The notes under the pieces are model-generated. The model was not told the DNA's origin, did no database searches, and saw only the letters and a list, made by a program, of their open reading frames with translations. A stretch of 64,000 nt of DNA, taken from Heloderma charlesbogerti. Its lineage: Eukaryota; Chordata; Lepidosauria; Squamata; Helodermatidae. The position numbers and the translations under genes are program-made. Positions 50,291 to 61,300 of the stretch are shown here, piece after piece. The stretch is from contig JANEZZ010001909.1 in assembly GCA_026122225.1 (NCBI GenBank), positions 1,054,001 through 1,118,000 on the forward strand. The letters run 5' to 3'. How positions within the stretch are numbered: the stretch's first letter is position 1; the number at the start of each line of letters is the position of its first letter.

Positions 50291-50914
50291 GGAAGAAGGG
50301 AAGGACTTGTGACGTCGGACAACAGGGCAGGGCCTGCTACTCTCTCCCTTAAAGTGCCCCATATCTGGCTTTGTGCAGGTGGGAAGGAGTGAAAAAGGCT
50401 GCAACGGGGCTGGGGTGATTTTCTGCAGCATTTTTTTTTAAGGATGGAAGTCGCGGGATATTCCGTTTGCAGGCAAAGGCTGTGCCTTCTTGGAACGTGT
50501 GGAGTCCGAACGTTGTGAGCATCCCTGCGCGTGTACAGAGTGGCATACAGCCTCGCCCCGCGGAGTTGGCCACGGCCTGCTGCCCTAGCTGGAACTAGCC
50601 AGCAGAGCTTCTGTGCTGAAGGGCTGTGGCTTCCACAGGGCCTGCTTCTCCTTACCAGCCCCGCTCTCGTTTCAGAGAAAACCAGCTCCCCCATCTTGTG
50701 CATGTTTACTCAGAAGCAAATCCCACTCTGTTGAACAGGGCTTACTCTCAGGATAAGAGTGCAGCCCAGTCCTTGCGCTTTAACCCGTAGCGGGCAGGAA
50801 TGCCCAGGTGATGCCTTTTCAGTGATGCAGTTAGAGAAAGCTGCCCCAGGGCATTTATGCATGAAGGGTCATCCCTCTTTCCGGACCTGCTGCCCTCTAT
50901 AGATAGGGATTATC

Positions 50915-51012
50915 TATATGACCCCCATAATCCCCAGCCAACATGCTGGCTGGGAATGATGGGAGGTACAGTCCAACACAGCTGGAGAGCACCAAGTTGG
51001 GGAAGACTAGGT
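50915..51012. mobile_element. family A, right half dominant
   Basis: cccagccaacatgctggctg centre and ggagagcaccaagttgggga right arm; left arm eroded. Confidence 0.7.
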
Positions 51013-51117
51013 TGACCTAAGTTATAAATATCCTAAGGTTACATGTATAGTACTAGCAGACTATCTGAAAATGGTGGATTTGGGGCCCAGGCCTTCCCTG
51101 AGGTAGGCTTACATCTG

Positions 51118-51290
51118 TCCTCCTCAACCTGGTGCCCTCCAGATGCATTGGACTCCCACTGTTCCCAGCCAGCGTGGCCAATGCCCAGATGTGCTAGACA
51201 GTAACATCCACAATTCCCAGCTCAATTTGTTGGACTGCAACTCCATTGCAGTCCAACACGTCTGGAGGGCACCATGGTGGGGAAGGCTGG
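51118..51290. mobile_element. compound family A element
   Basis: Left arm ccctcctcaacctggtgccctc variant at 51121, two central cores, and right arm ctggagggcaccatggtggg. Confidence 0.7.
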
Positions 51291-51794
51291 GTTATACGAA
51301 TGCCTACATCTCTCTGATTTATCCAGACAGAACTTCAGGGCTCGACAAACGCCCAGAGCCCTGCCCGCCCTCACTTCTCCAATGGGGGGAAGTGGGATAG
51401 GAGCAAATATGTGGAGAAACACTCCCTGTACATATCCTGTGGAACAGGTTTACCTCTGGTGAGGAGCGGCGGCCAAGCCTCAACACCCCTTGTCTTTATG
51501 AGAGACACATAGGCCCTTATTGGCAGACCAAGGCCCAGGCACTGAGATCTCGTGACCAAAACAAGAGCCACTGCTTGAAAGTTTTCAGGAGCTGCAACAA
51601 AAAGCTGCAGTCCAGAGCATTCCCTGTTCAGGGTTCCAATCCCTCCACTCCAATCATCCTCTCCCCACATTTCCATTTCCCAGCCCCCAACAGTCAGGCA
51701 GTACTCTGCACACATTGGGCATGCCGAGTCCCCCTTATCCTGTTTTGGGGTCTCTTCTGCTTCTGTTTTTTGTTGTTGTTAATTTCTTAAAGAT

Positions 51795-52262
51795 ATTTTG
51801 GTACTTCGGCAAACCTCTATTAAGCATAATTGAAAATAAAACTGCCAAGATCGTACTCTCCTTATACAAAACTATGGTATGACCAAACTTACGATACTGT
51901 GTACAGTTCTGGTCACTGCACCTCGAAAATGATATTGTAGAGTTGGAAAAAGTGCAGAAAAGAGGGAAATCATCAAAGGGCTGGAGCAACTCCCCTATGA
52001 GGAAAGGCTGCAACATCCAGGCTTGTTTAGCTTAGAAAAAAGGCAAGAAGGGAAGACATGGTAGAAGTATACATAATTATGCCTGGTGTGGAGAATGTGG
52101 ACAGGGAGACATTTTTCTCCCTCTCTCATAATACTGAACCCAGTGGGGTCATCCCATGAAGCTGATTGGTGGGAGATTCAGGACAGATAAAGGGAAGGAC
52201 TTCTTCACACAAACTATGGAATTCACTTCCACAAGATGTAGTGATGGCCACCAATCTGAAGA
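51795..52262 (+). mobile_element. CR1 LINE ORF2 3' end
   Basis: Plus-strand copy covering tttggtacttcggc... through ctggtcactgcacctcgaaa, aagggctggagcaactcccc and gggagattcaggacagataa. The encoded Gly-Leu-Glu-Gln-Leu-Pro motif is typical of CR1. Internal frame breaks make it non-functional. Confidence 0.85.
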
Positions 52263-52265
52263 AGG

Positions 52266-52490
52266 TAGATCTCCAGATGTTTGGGATTTCGACTCCCAGA
52301 AGCCCCTGCCAGCATGGCCAAGGGGCAGGAATGCTGGGAGTTGAAGTCCAAAATGGCTGGAGATCCCTTCTCTAAGGCAGCCTTCCCCAACTGGGGGTCT
52401 AGTGTTGGACTACAAGTCCCAGCAACCCCCACCAGCCATGGGAGTTACAGCCCAACACATCCAAAAGACATCTTGTTGGGGAAAGTCGCT
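52266..52490. mobile_element. two adjacent family A copies
   Basis: The first, 52266-52370, is a ctccagatgtttgggatttc variant. The second, 52377-52490, has cagccttccccaactggggg and catcttgttggggaaag. Confidence 0.7.
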
Positions 52491-52867
52491 CTAAGGAACC
52501 TGCTCCTGAAGGAATCTTCCTTACCTGAAAAAGTTGATACCTAGCATAAGCAAGACTCTCTAGAACTGGGCACTCAGTCAATGCAATAACAATCACATGG
52601 AGGAAGAGAGCAAGACTGCTGGGGTGACCAGATAGGCACTGCTCCCTCTCCCCGCAAAAGAGTACAAAACGTGGCATGTGCTAATACATACGTATAGAAG
52701 AAAATGTAGAAATTTGAATAGAAACACAGTACATTGTACCATATTGGGGACAACCATGATCAGGTGACCGGTGTGCCTACTTAGTCCTGCCCCAGGTGTT
52801 GTTGATGGGGAACTTCAAGGCCCCTGCTCTGCTCTCCCTCCTTATGGCTCTTTTCCTTCTGAATAAA

Positions 52868-53117
52868 CAAGGCAAAACTGAAGTACTTTGGCCACATAAT
52901 GAGAAGACAGGACACCCTGGAGAAGATGCTGATGCTAGGGACAGTGGAAGGCAAAAGGAAGAGGGGCCAACCAAGGGCAAGGTGGAGGGATGATATTCTG
53001 GAGGTGACGGACTCGACCTTGGGGGAGCTGGGGGTGGCGACGGCCGACAGGAAGCTCTGGCGTGGGCTGGTCCATGAAGTCAGAGTCGGAAGCGACTGAC
53101 GGAATAAACAACAAAAC
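52868..53117 (+). mobile_element. RTE/Bov-B LINE ORF2 3' end
   Basis: In frame from 52899 it encodes RRQDTLEKMLMLG, then RKRGQPRARWRDD, then KLWRGLVHEV, the C-terminal end of the Bov-B reverse transcriptase ORF, followed by the CAA-rich tail. This is the longest Bov-B piece in the window. Confidence 0.9.
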
Positions 53118-53221
53118 AAGGATAGGACTTGGCCTTTGTTCCCCAGTCTGGTAAATTAGAACAATTCTGGCCTGTTTAACAGAACAAAGGAAAGGCAAAC
53201 AAGATAAAGATTTAGCAGTTT

Positions 53222-53350
53222 AAGGCTGCAGTGCTATACACACTTACCTGGGAGTAATGAGACAGTGTGTTTTATTTTTTTCAAAATTCTTCTTTAAAAC
53301 ACACTGTCTCAATAAGCCCCATTGAACTCAATTGGGGTTTGCACTTTAAC
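53222..53350. mobile_element. MITE carrying a 56-bp hairpin insertion
   Basis: Host MITE phrase gcactgcagtgctatacacac-like head, cttacctgggagta, then taagccccattgaactcaat after the hairpin. Related copies lie near 56645-56710 and 50703-50765. Confidence 0.6.
53257..53312. mobile_element. 56-bp hairpin element, TA target site
   Basis: gagacagtgtgtttta (53259-53274) is the perfect reverse complement of 53295-53310, with a 20-base AT-rich loop. TA precedes (53255-53256) and follows (53313-53314). Removing it restores the host MITE. Confidence 0.75.
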
Positions 53351-53674
53351 GCTTCCCCCCCTAATGCCACACACATGTGTAGCTGAACTGGACACGTATT
53401 TTTCCTGTTTATCCTCCCCTCCATCTTTCCCCACTCCCCCTGTTGCCTTCCCCATGGCAAATTTTAGATTATAAGCTCCGTGGGGCAGAGACCTAATTGT
53501 TACTCTGTAAACCCCCATTCACACCGATGGCACTGAAAGAATAATAAACAGTGAAAGTATCTCTTAGCAGAAGAGATATGTTATCAAACAGCTTGAAGCC
53601 TTCAGTTATTGTTATTTCACTAGCACAAAGATCTTCACAAGTCTGTTATAAAATCTTCATCATTCACTGTTCTG

Positions 53675-54655
53675 AATCAGTGCCTGGGCACGGTAATGGA
53701 CTGGATGAGGGCCAATAAACTGAGACTCAGTTCAGACAAGGCGGAGGTACTGTTAGTGGGTGGTTCCTCTGCCCGGCTAGGTGATGTTCAACCTGTTCTG
53801 GAGGGGGTTGGACCGCCCTAAAGGTTCAGGTTCATAGTCTGGGGGTACTCTTGGACCCAGAACTATCCCTTGAGGCACAGGTGAACTCAGTGGCACTGAG
53901 CACTTTTTATCAGCTTAGGCTGATATACCAGCTACGCCCTTATTTGAACAGAGATAGCCTAGCTACAGTTATCCATGCTCTGATAACCTCATGTCTGGAT
54001 TACTGCAATGTGTTATACGTGGGGCTGCCTTTGATAACGGTCCAGAAACTTCAGCTAGTCCAAAATAGGGCAGCAAGATTATTAACAGGGACTGGCCAAC
54101 AAAATCACATTTGTACTTTTCCGGCTGCGCTGGCTGCCAGTCCATTTCCAGGCCCGATTCAAAGTGCTGATATTAACATTCAAAGACCTTAACGGCTTGG
54201 GGCCAGATTATCTGAAGGATCGCCTCCTCCCATATGTGCCTGCCCAGACCCTAAGATCACCCTCAGCGATCCTTCTCCAGGAGCCCCTGCCAAAGGAAGT
54301 GAGGTGGGTGGCTACCAAGAAGAGGGCCTTTTCTGCTGTGGCACCCCGGCTGTGGCATGAGCTCCCTAGAAAGGTTCACCTGGTACCTACGTTGTACTTC
54401 TGCTGCTGCCAGGTGAAGACCTTTTTATTCTCCCAGTATTTTAGCATTTAGCTTCCTAGTCTTTTAGCTTTGGTGTTTTAAATCTGTATTTTAAATCTCT
54501 GCATTGCTGCTAGGTTTTTTCTGGTTGTACTGTTATACGTGGTTTTAAGCTTTCATATGTTACATTGCTTTATGCTGTGCTTTGTGGTTTTCATTTTTGT
54601 GAACCGCCCAGAGAGCTCTGGATATTGGGCAGTATAGAAATAAATAAATAAATAA
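53675..54655 (+). mobile_element. L2-clade LINE 3' end, about 980 bp
   Basis: Reading frames with small breaks encode SCLDYCNVLYVGLP, VQKLQLVQNRAARLLTG, LNGLGPDYLKDRL and [13 protein letters not shown], the end of the L2 reverse transcriptase ORF. Then comes a 3' UTR ending gaaccgcccagagagctctg and an (AAAT)n tail. It is 5' truncated and disabled. Confidence 0.88.
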
Positions 54656-54796
54656 GTTCTAAAAAGCAGCAATTAGAATTATGCTCTAGTTTAGTTTTTA
54701 AAAACTTTTTTTGGGGGGATTAATTTTTTGAAATCACGCAATTGTACAAAACATTATGGAATGAAATTCTCGTCATCATTATCATTATATTTTTTT

Positions 54797-55020
54797 TGAC
54801 TCAAAGGTAACTTGGCCTTCAGTGCCTCCATCATGGACACCCCAAAACTTGATTGTAAGTGTCATTATTATTGTTATTTTCATTATCAGATTTGGCCACG
54901 GACACCCCAAAACTTAGTAGTTATTGTTGTCATCATCACCACCACCACCACCACCATCAGATTTTGTGCCTCAAAGGTAACTTGGCCTTCAGTGCCTCCC
55001 GCACGGGCACCCCAAAACTG
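54797..55020. repeat. 170-bp duplication upstream of the DHHC gene
   Basis: tcaaaggtaacttggccttc occurs at 54801 and again at 54971. A shorter unit, caccccaaaactt, occurs at 54838, 54903 and 55008. The (CAC)n/(CAT)n run at 54933-54956 lies between the copies. This nested local duplication ends at the edge of the CpG island. Confidence 0.85.
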
Positions 55021-55380
55021 TTGAGGGGGCGCCGTGCCCGTAACGCACGAGGAGGCCTGAGGCGGGCGGTAGGCCCCGTCTCCATGGTAACAAGAGACCG
55101 AGGAACCGCAGCGGCGGCGCCCTCGGCTTCCGCGTCCCCTCCCGCTCTCCCGTGCTGCGATTGGCTGGCGGGGGGGCCGGAAGCGGCTGCCGGGGGTTGC
55201 CATGGGTGCGGCGGTGGCGGCTGGGGGTCGGTGCCGGTGCTGCGGGAAGGGGCGGTGCCAGGCGGACCCGTGCGGGGCGCTTTGCCTGCTGCTCACCTAC
55301 CTCAGCGTGGGCTACGCCGATTATGTCATCCTGGAGCATGTCCTGCTCCAGCCGGGCTTCCGGGGCAGGTAGGGTGCTCC
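55020..55380 (+). promoter_or_regulatory. CpG island promoter of the DHHC gene
   Basis: CpG-dense segment spanning the start codon, without a TATA box. An inverted CCAAT box lies at 55160-55164. At 55078-55091 the sequence GTCTCCATGGTAAC fits the palindromic X-box bound by RFX factors. Confidence 0.65.
55202..55368 (+). CDS. DHHC gene coding exon 1
   Basis: The ATG lies in a good context (G at -3 and +4). Encodes [19 protein letters not shown] and then the first membrane span [18 protein letters not shown]; donor AG|gtaggg. The N-terminus is shorter than in ZDHHC3 or ZDHHC7. Confidence 0.85.
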
Positions 55381-58300
55381 AGCCGCGCAGGAAAGACCCT
55401 CTGCACACACTCAGGGGCACTGTCCCCTTGCGATGGGGGGTTTTTTGGAGAGAGGTTGAAACGACTTTTTGCTCCTAGGGGGAAAGGCTCTCTGTACACG
55501 CTCATGGGCACAGTGCCCATGGGGTTGTTTTGGAATGGGGTTGTTTTTTGGAATGACATCTTTCCCCTGGAGAAAAAGGCTCTCTGCACACGCTCAGGGG
55601 CAGTTTCCACTCCAGGCCCTGTATTTTTTCTGAAAGATTTCTTTGCCCTTGGATTGGGAGAAAATGAGCTCTGTACATACTCTTTGGTACTTAGATCTGT
55701 TTTGGAAACCTTTCCGTTTTGGAAAGTGGGTACATGGTCGTGGGCACTTTGCCCTTATGTTCTCCTTGGAAAGCTTTCTTTTCACCTTGGAAGGCAGCAT
55801 CGAACTCTGCATGGGCTCGTGGGTACTGTACCCTGATGGGCGTTTCTTAAAAATTCTGCATGTGCTCAGAGGCCATGTGCTTAAGTCCTTTTTGGAAAGC
55901 CTTTTTCCTCAGATGGGGCATGGAATTCAGCACATGCTTAGAGCCCTGTGGTTTATTTAGAAAGAGTCGCTTTTCGTTTGAAGCAGAAAAGTATGCACAT
56001 GCGTGGGGCATTTTGCTATAGGCCGTTTTTGCCTGGGGCAGTGGGGGATGACAGTGGGGAAAGGATTCTTTTCCCCTGGGGGGGCTGGGGGCTGGGTATG
56101 GAACTCTTTACGTGTTCAGAGGCACTCAGCTTTACATAACAAGTTTTCTAAAGAAGATAGGAGAACCCTAGTGTTATGGCTGGGAAGCCATGGAAGAAAA
56201 TCTTGAAGGCAGGTGTGGTGCGCAGGGAGTAAAAAAGAGGGATCAGAGTATGGTCTAATGGGGCAGAGGCCTGCTGTGGTATGGGGAGAACAGAGCATTA
56301 CTTGTTTGGACGGGCTTATAGTAACTGCTAAGGACAGTTATAGAATTCGCTGCTGCAGTGATAATGGCCCCTAGTTTAGTGTGCTTTGTTTATTATTTTT
56401 ACATTTATAGCCTTTTTCCCTCTTGCAAGGAACCCAAGGCAGAGTACGTGGCCCCCCTCCTTTCCATTTTATCCTCATAACAAACCTGTGAGGTCAGTCA
56501 GGCTGAGAGTCAGCGACTGGCCCAAAGTCACCCAGTGAGTGAGCTTCATGGCTGATGGGAGATCCGGGTTCTAGTCCCCAGAGTCCCAGTCCAACACGCC
56601 AACCACTGCACCACAGTGGCTCTCAAAAGGAGATTTAGGGTGGAATCGTGTGTATGCTTAACTGACCTCAGTGGGGCTTACTTCTGAGTAGACATAGGAT
56701 TGTGCTTTTATTCCCCCCCACCCCTGGATGTACATCCTGCCCTTCAATACATGTATTTCCAGAGCACTACACGATCTAGATTCATGGACTTAGGGGAAGT
56801 CTGTTAATAGCTACGACTCATGATGGTTATATTGAGCCTCCAAGTTCAGAGGCAGTATGCCACAGAATACCTGCTGCAGGCAGTTAACAGTACGGGAAGG
56901 GAGAAATATGTGGCTAGTTCCATGCACTGGGCTTTGGATTTCTGTTTCTCAAACACCATCTTCCTTCCCACTTCACCCCCAGTGCCACATTTTACAAGTG
57001 AGGAGAAGTGAAAACACAATTGGAAAATATCTGAAATCCCGTAGGGTGCATCCAGTCTTTGGATGCCCCTACAGAGGGCCTTTGGATCCCAGCCGTAATG
57101 AAACTAATATTCCCCCTTCCTTCCATGAAGAAATCCAGAGCTTGCCACATTAGTCAGATGATCCCTGCTTAACTTTCAGAATGCGCCATGTGCAACCGGA
57201 TAATAAGAGTTTTAAGGATGATCGTGATGGTGCAGGGATAGAATAAGCTCTCGAATTTCACTGAGTTAGTCTCCTGGGAAAACACATGGGGAAGTGGGGT
57301 GGGGGGAGCGGGGAAAGAAAGCTGACAAGACGCTGATGATCTCATCTCTTCTCTTTGTCACAGCCTCTGGTGTCCGTTCCACGCCGTGGCATTCAACTTC
57401 ATTGTCATGATGCTCCTGGCCTGCCACACACGGGCTGTCTTTGCTGACCCAGGTAAGCCTCCTTCATGCCTTGCTTGGAGACCTCCAAGGGGACGTCTGT
57501 GTCATTGCCTCCCGTGCAAAAGGAACGTCTTGCGCTCTCTCTCTCTAACCGATACATGGTTACCTTATGGAACTTGCTGCCACAAGATGGGGTGACAATT
57601 GCCACAGACTGGGATGACACTGAAAGAGCTGGAGCACAATCGTGTCCTTGTATACCTAGGAGCAAGTCCCACTGTGTCCAACAGGGCTTACGGCCACGTC
57701 ATAAGAGCGTAAGAAGAGCCAGCGTGGATCACACCAAGGGTCCATCTAGTCCAGCATTCTGTTCAGTCTGTGGCCAGCCAGCTTTGGGAAACCACGAGCA
57801 GGACGTGAGTGCAACAGCACCCTCCCGCCCATGTTCCCCAGCAACTGGTGTATGTAGGCACACTGCCTCTGACACTGGAGATAGTGTATAGCCACTAGGA
57901 CTGGTAGCCACTGATAGCCTTCTCCTCCATGAATTGGTTTAACCCCCTTTTAAAGCCATCCAAATTGGTGGCTGTCACTGCATCTTGTGGAAGTGAGTTC
58001 CATAGTTTAACTTGTGCTCTGTGAAGAAGCCCTTCCTTTTATCTGTCCTGAATCTCCCACCAGTTAGCTTTATGGGATGATCCCTTTGGGTTCTAGTATT
58101 ATGAGAGAGGGAGAAAAATGTCTCCCTATCCACTTTCTCCATACCATACATACTTTTGTATGCCTCTGTCATGTCTCCCCCCATTACTTGCCTTTTTTCT
58201 AAGTTTAACAGTCCTAGACATAGCCCTTCCTCATAGGGGAGTTGCTCCAGCCCCTTGATAATTGTAGTTACCCTTTTCTGCACTTTTTCCAATGCTAAAA

Positions 58301-61300
58301 TGCCCTTTTTGTGGTGCAGTGGCCAGAACTGTTCACAGTATTCCAAATGTGGTCACACCATAGATTTGTATAAGGGCAGTATGATCTTGGCAGTTTTATT
58401 CTCAGTTCCGTTCCTAATTACGCCTAACATCGAGTTTGCGTTTTTCACTGCAGCCTGCATAAGGGTCTGTCTAAGACAGGGGAGGGCAACCTCTGGCCCG
58501 TGGGCCTAATTTGCCCTGTGGAGGTTGCCCACCCGGCCTTGGTCCATCTAGCTCGGTATTGTTGACACTGACTGGCAGCAGCGGCTCTCCAAGGTTTCAG
58601 GCAGGAGTTTCTCCAGCCCTGCCTGGAGATGCTGGGGATCGAACCTGGGACCTTCTGCATATGAAGCCTGTGCTCTGCTACTGAGCCACAGCCACTCCCC
58701 AACACTGGGAAGATCTCTGATTGGCAAAATGTTCCAGGGGCAGCACTCTGTGGGTTTGGTTTCCTTTGGAGGGGGACCACGGGGGTTTTTCATGGTGTTC
58801 TGTTTTGGCTGGTAGACAGATTGACAAGCAGAGCATAGGCGGAGCTGGACAGCATAGCACTCCGGCAAACAGCAAGCCTGCTGCCCCACACCAGAACTCC
58901 CAAGAGGCCCACCAAGCTGCTTCCAGCCTTTAGCTCTTGCTGCTCCTCTGGCCCTCCCACAAACCGATCAGCTACTGGCCTGTGCTCTTCTACCAATGAA
59001 AGCTGCAATTCTCAGCGGTCTTTCTCAATGATGTGTTAGGGACATAGGAAGCTGTGTCAGAGCCTTGGTCCAGCTAGGCCCAGTGCTGTCAACACTGACT
59101 GGCAGCAGCGGCTCTCCAGGGTTTCAGGCGGGATTCTTTCCTTGCCCTACCTGGAGATGCCGCTGGGGATTGAATCGGGGACCTTCTGCATGCAAAGCAG
59201 GGGCTCTGCCACTGAGCCATGGCCCCTCCCCAAATGCTTTTTAGAACTTATATTTGAGGCCCCAGTTCCAAGGGGCTTTGGAGGACAAAGAAGTACAAGC
59301 TGGGGAAGGGACTTGAACTCACAGCCCCCAGCTCTTCAGCAACCCTCCCTTACCTACTGCGCTATATTGACTGGGCTAGGAGTTGCATCCTTGTGCTCCG
59401 TAGCACGGACTGCCTGCTGCCAAGCAAGGCTGACCTGTTTTTTAGCACACCCAGGCAGAGCAGCTGCAGGAAGCAGAGATGCCTCACTCATCTTTGCCGG
59501 GTGTTGTTTTTCCACAGCCGCTTGCTGGGCTCCAGCTGAAGTTTGTCACCTCGGCTTTCTTGGAGGTGTCATCTTACCCTGGAAAGTGCCTCTCTCGCCT
59601 GTGGATCTTCAGGAGTGTTTATCTCTAGCAGAGGGAGGCCGTCGATCATCTCTGCCAGTGGCATTTGGGACAGAAGGCGTTTAATTTAAATTAACCAGCC
59701 TGCTTTCTGTATGTCATTTTCTCCCCCCCCCCCCGCTTCCCAAATGCAAAATCAAAATATTTATTGAGCAAATGTGCCTTCGCTGCGTCACTAAGACATA
59801 GAACATCTCGGTTGAGTAATGTGCCTGCATCATGGTTAGGGAAGTTTGTTCTGTTCCCATTTGTTGGAGTTTTGTTTAGTTCATGATATACTTTGAAAGG
59901 AGGGGGGCAGGAAGTCTTGGTTGTCCTCAGTGCTTCCAGCCAGGCCAAAGGCCGTTATGGTCCAGTGCCTCCAAGAGTGGCCAGTCAAGTGCTCTAGGAA
60001 AGCCCAAGAGCAGGACATGACGGGGAAAGACATTCCCAGTGGTTAACTATGATAGCTCTTAAAGGAAGTGCTACCATTTTTTTTTAAGATGCCGTGTGGC
60101 AGAGGGACCATCAGGGTCGCCTCCTGTTGTCCCCTCCCCTGTGCTGTGGGGAGACGCCCCCACCCTGGAGAATGGAGCGGATAGACCCTTCCCTCAGGGC
60201 TATAGGGGTGCACCATAGCAGGGGCTGTGCCTGCGGGTGCTATTGGGCATGGCAGGGGCCAGTCACAACGTGTCCAACCTTGACAGCTGCGTAAGTTTGC
60301 TCAAAGGCTTTACTATAATCACACTAAGGGCTATTCCTGCCTGTGCGAAGCCAGGTCAAACCGCTAGCCTTAAATAAATTATCTGGGCCGCCCAGGGAAG
60401 AACATGAACCAAATAGAGTACGTGCAGGAGGTGTCTTAATGTGAACAAAGGATGTGCCTTAATCCCATTTTTACTCCCTGTTGGAGTGGCTGCAAAGCAA
60501 AGGATCCTCTACAGATAAGTGCAGCAAAACTGTACCAGTCTTTGCCCCCGTTTAAATAGGACTGACGGTCTCGGCCCCCGGCTGTCTTTCAGGCATGGTC
60601 CCACTCCCCGACACTGCCATTGACTTCTCTGACCTGCAGAGCAGCAGCAGCAGCGGTGCGTCGCACAAGAACAGCCGGGTGAGTTGCCAACCTGCAAGGA
60701 TTCTGTCTCCCAGGGGGAGCATAAAGCTGCCTGCCACATAGCCCCGCCACCATCAAGCTCAGTGCTGTCTCCTCTGACCGGCAGCGGCTCTCCAAACGCC
60801 CAGGAGAAAGATCTTTTGTTATTTTCTTTTTATTTTATCGGCCATGTTTCTGTGGTCACCCGTTAAAAGTATGTCAGCCTTCCCTAACCTGGCTTGGAAC
60901 AGTGAGGATTGCAGGCCATTTGGAGGGCACCAGGGTGAGGGAGACTGGTTTGAGTGGAGTTGGTGGGGGTTGGACCCTGTGTCTGCCCGCCAAGCACTGT
61001 GCCTGTCCACCACTGAGTCAAAGCAGCCCTCAGCATGGCTCATTGCTGGGGAACCTGGAGGTACCTCAGTGGGGCTTGAACCCTGGCGCCCGGGTGGCTT
61101 TTCCCCCCCATCTTTTCTGCATACAGCCTGCCTGACCCCCTAAGCCAGCTGTCCCCAACTGGGCTGTGTGGGCTGGGGATGGTGGGAGTTGTAGTCCAAC
61201 ATATCTGGGGGGCCCCAGGTATGGGAAGGCTGCCTCAGGCGATGCGATCGTGGCAGCTCTGCTGTCTTGAAGTACTGCAGTAGGTTCAGATAAGCACTAT

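Noticed and set aside
49876..50703. 275-codon open frame on the minus strand
   Set aside because: No recognisable domain. It covers the GC-rich candidate first exon of B4GALT3, where chance open frames are expected.
50300..54796. an additional gene such as ADAMTS4 between B4GALT3 and the DHHC gene
   Set aside because: No conserved exon is visible; the stretch is almost entirely family A, CR1, Bov-B, MITE and L2 sequence.
54859..55836. 325-codon open frame on the plus strand over the DHHC promoter and intron 1
   Set aside because: It crosses the DHHC start exon in another frame, runs through simple repeats (His run from CAC repeats) and the tandem array. Its length is explained by GC-rich DNA and by the repeat itself.
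57700..58490. possible separate gene on the minus strand with a reverse-transcriptase-like peptide
   Set aside because: It is a 5'-truncated CR1 ORF2 end with frame damage, matching the other CR1 pieces in the window.
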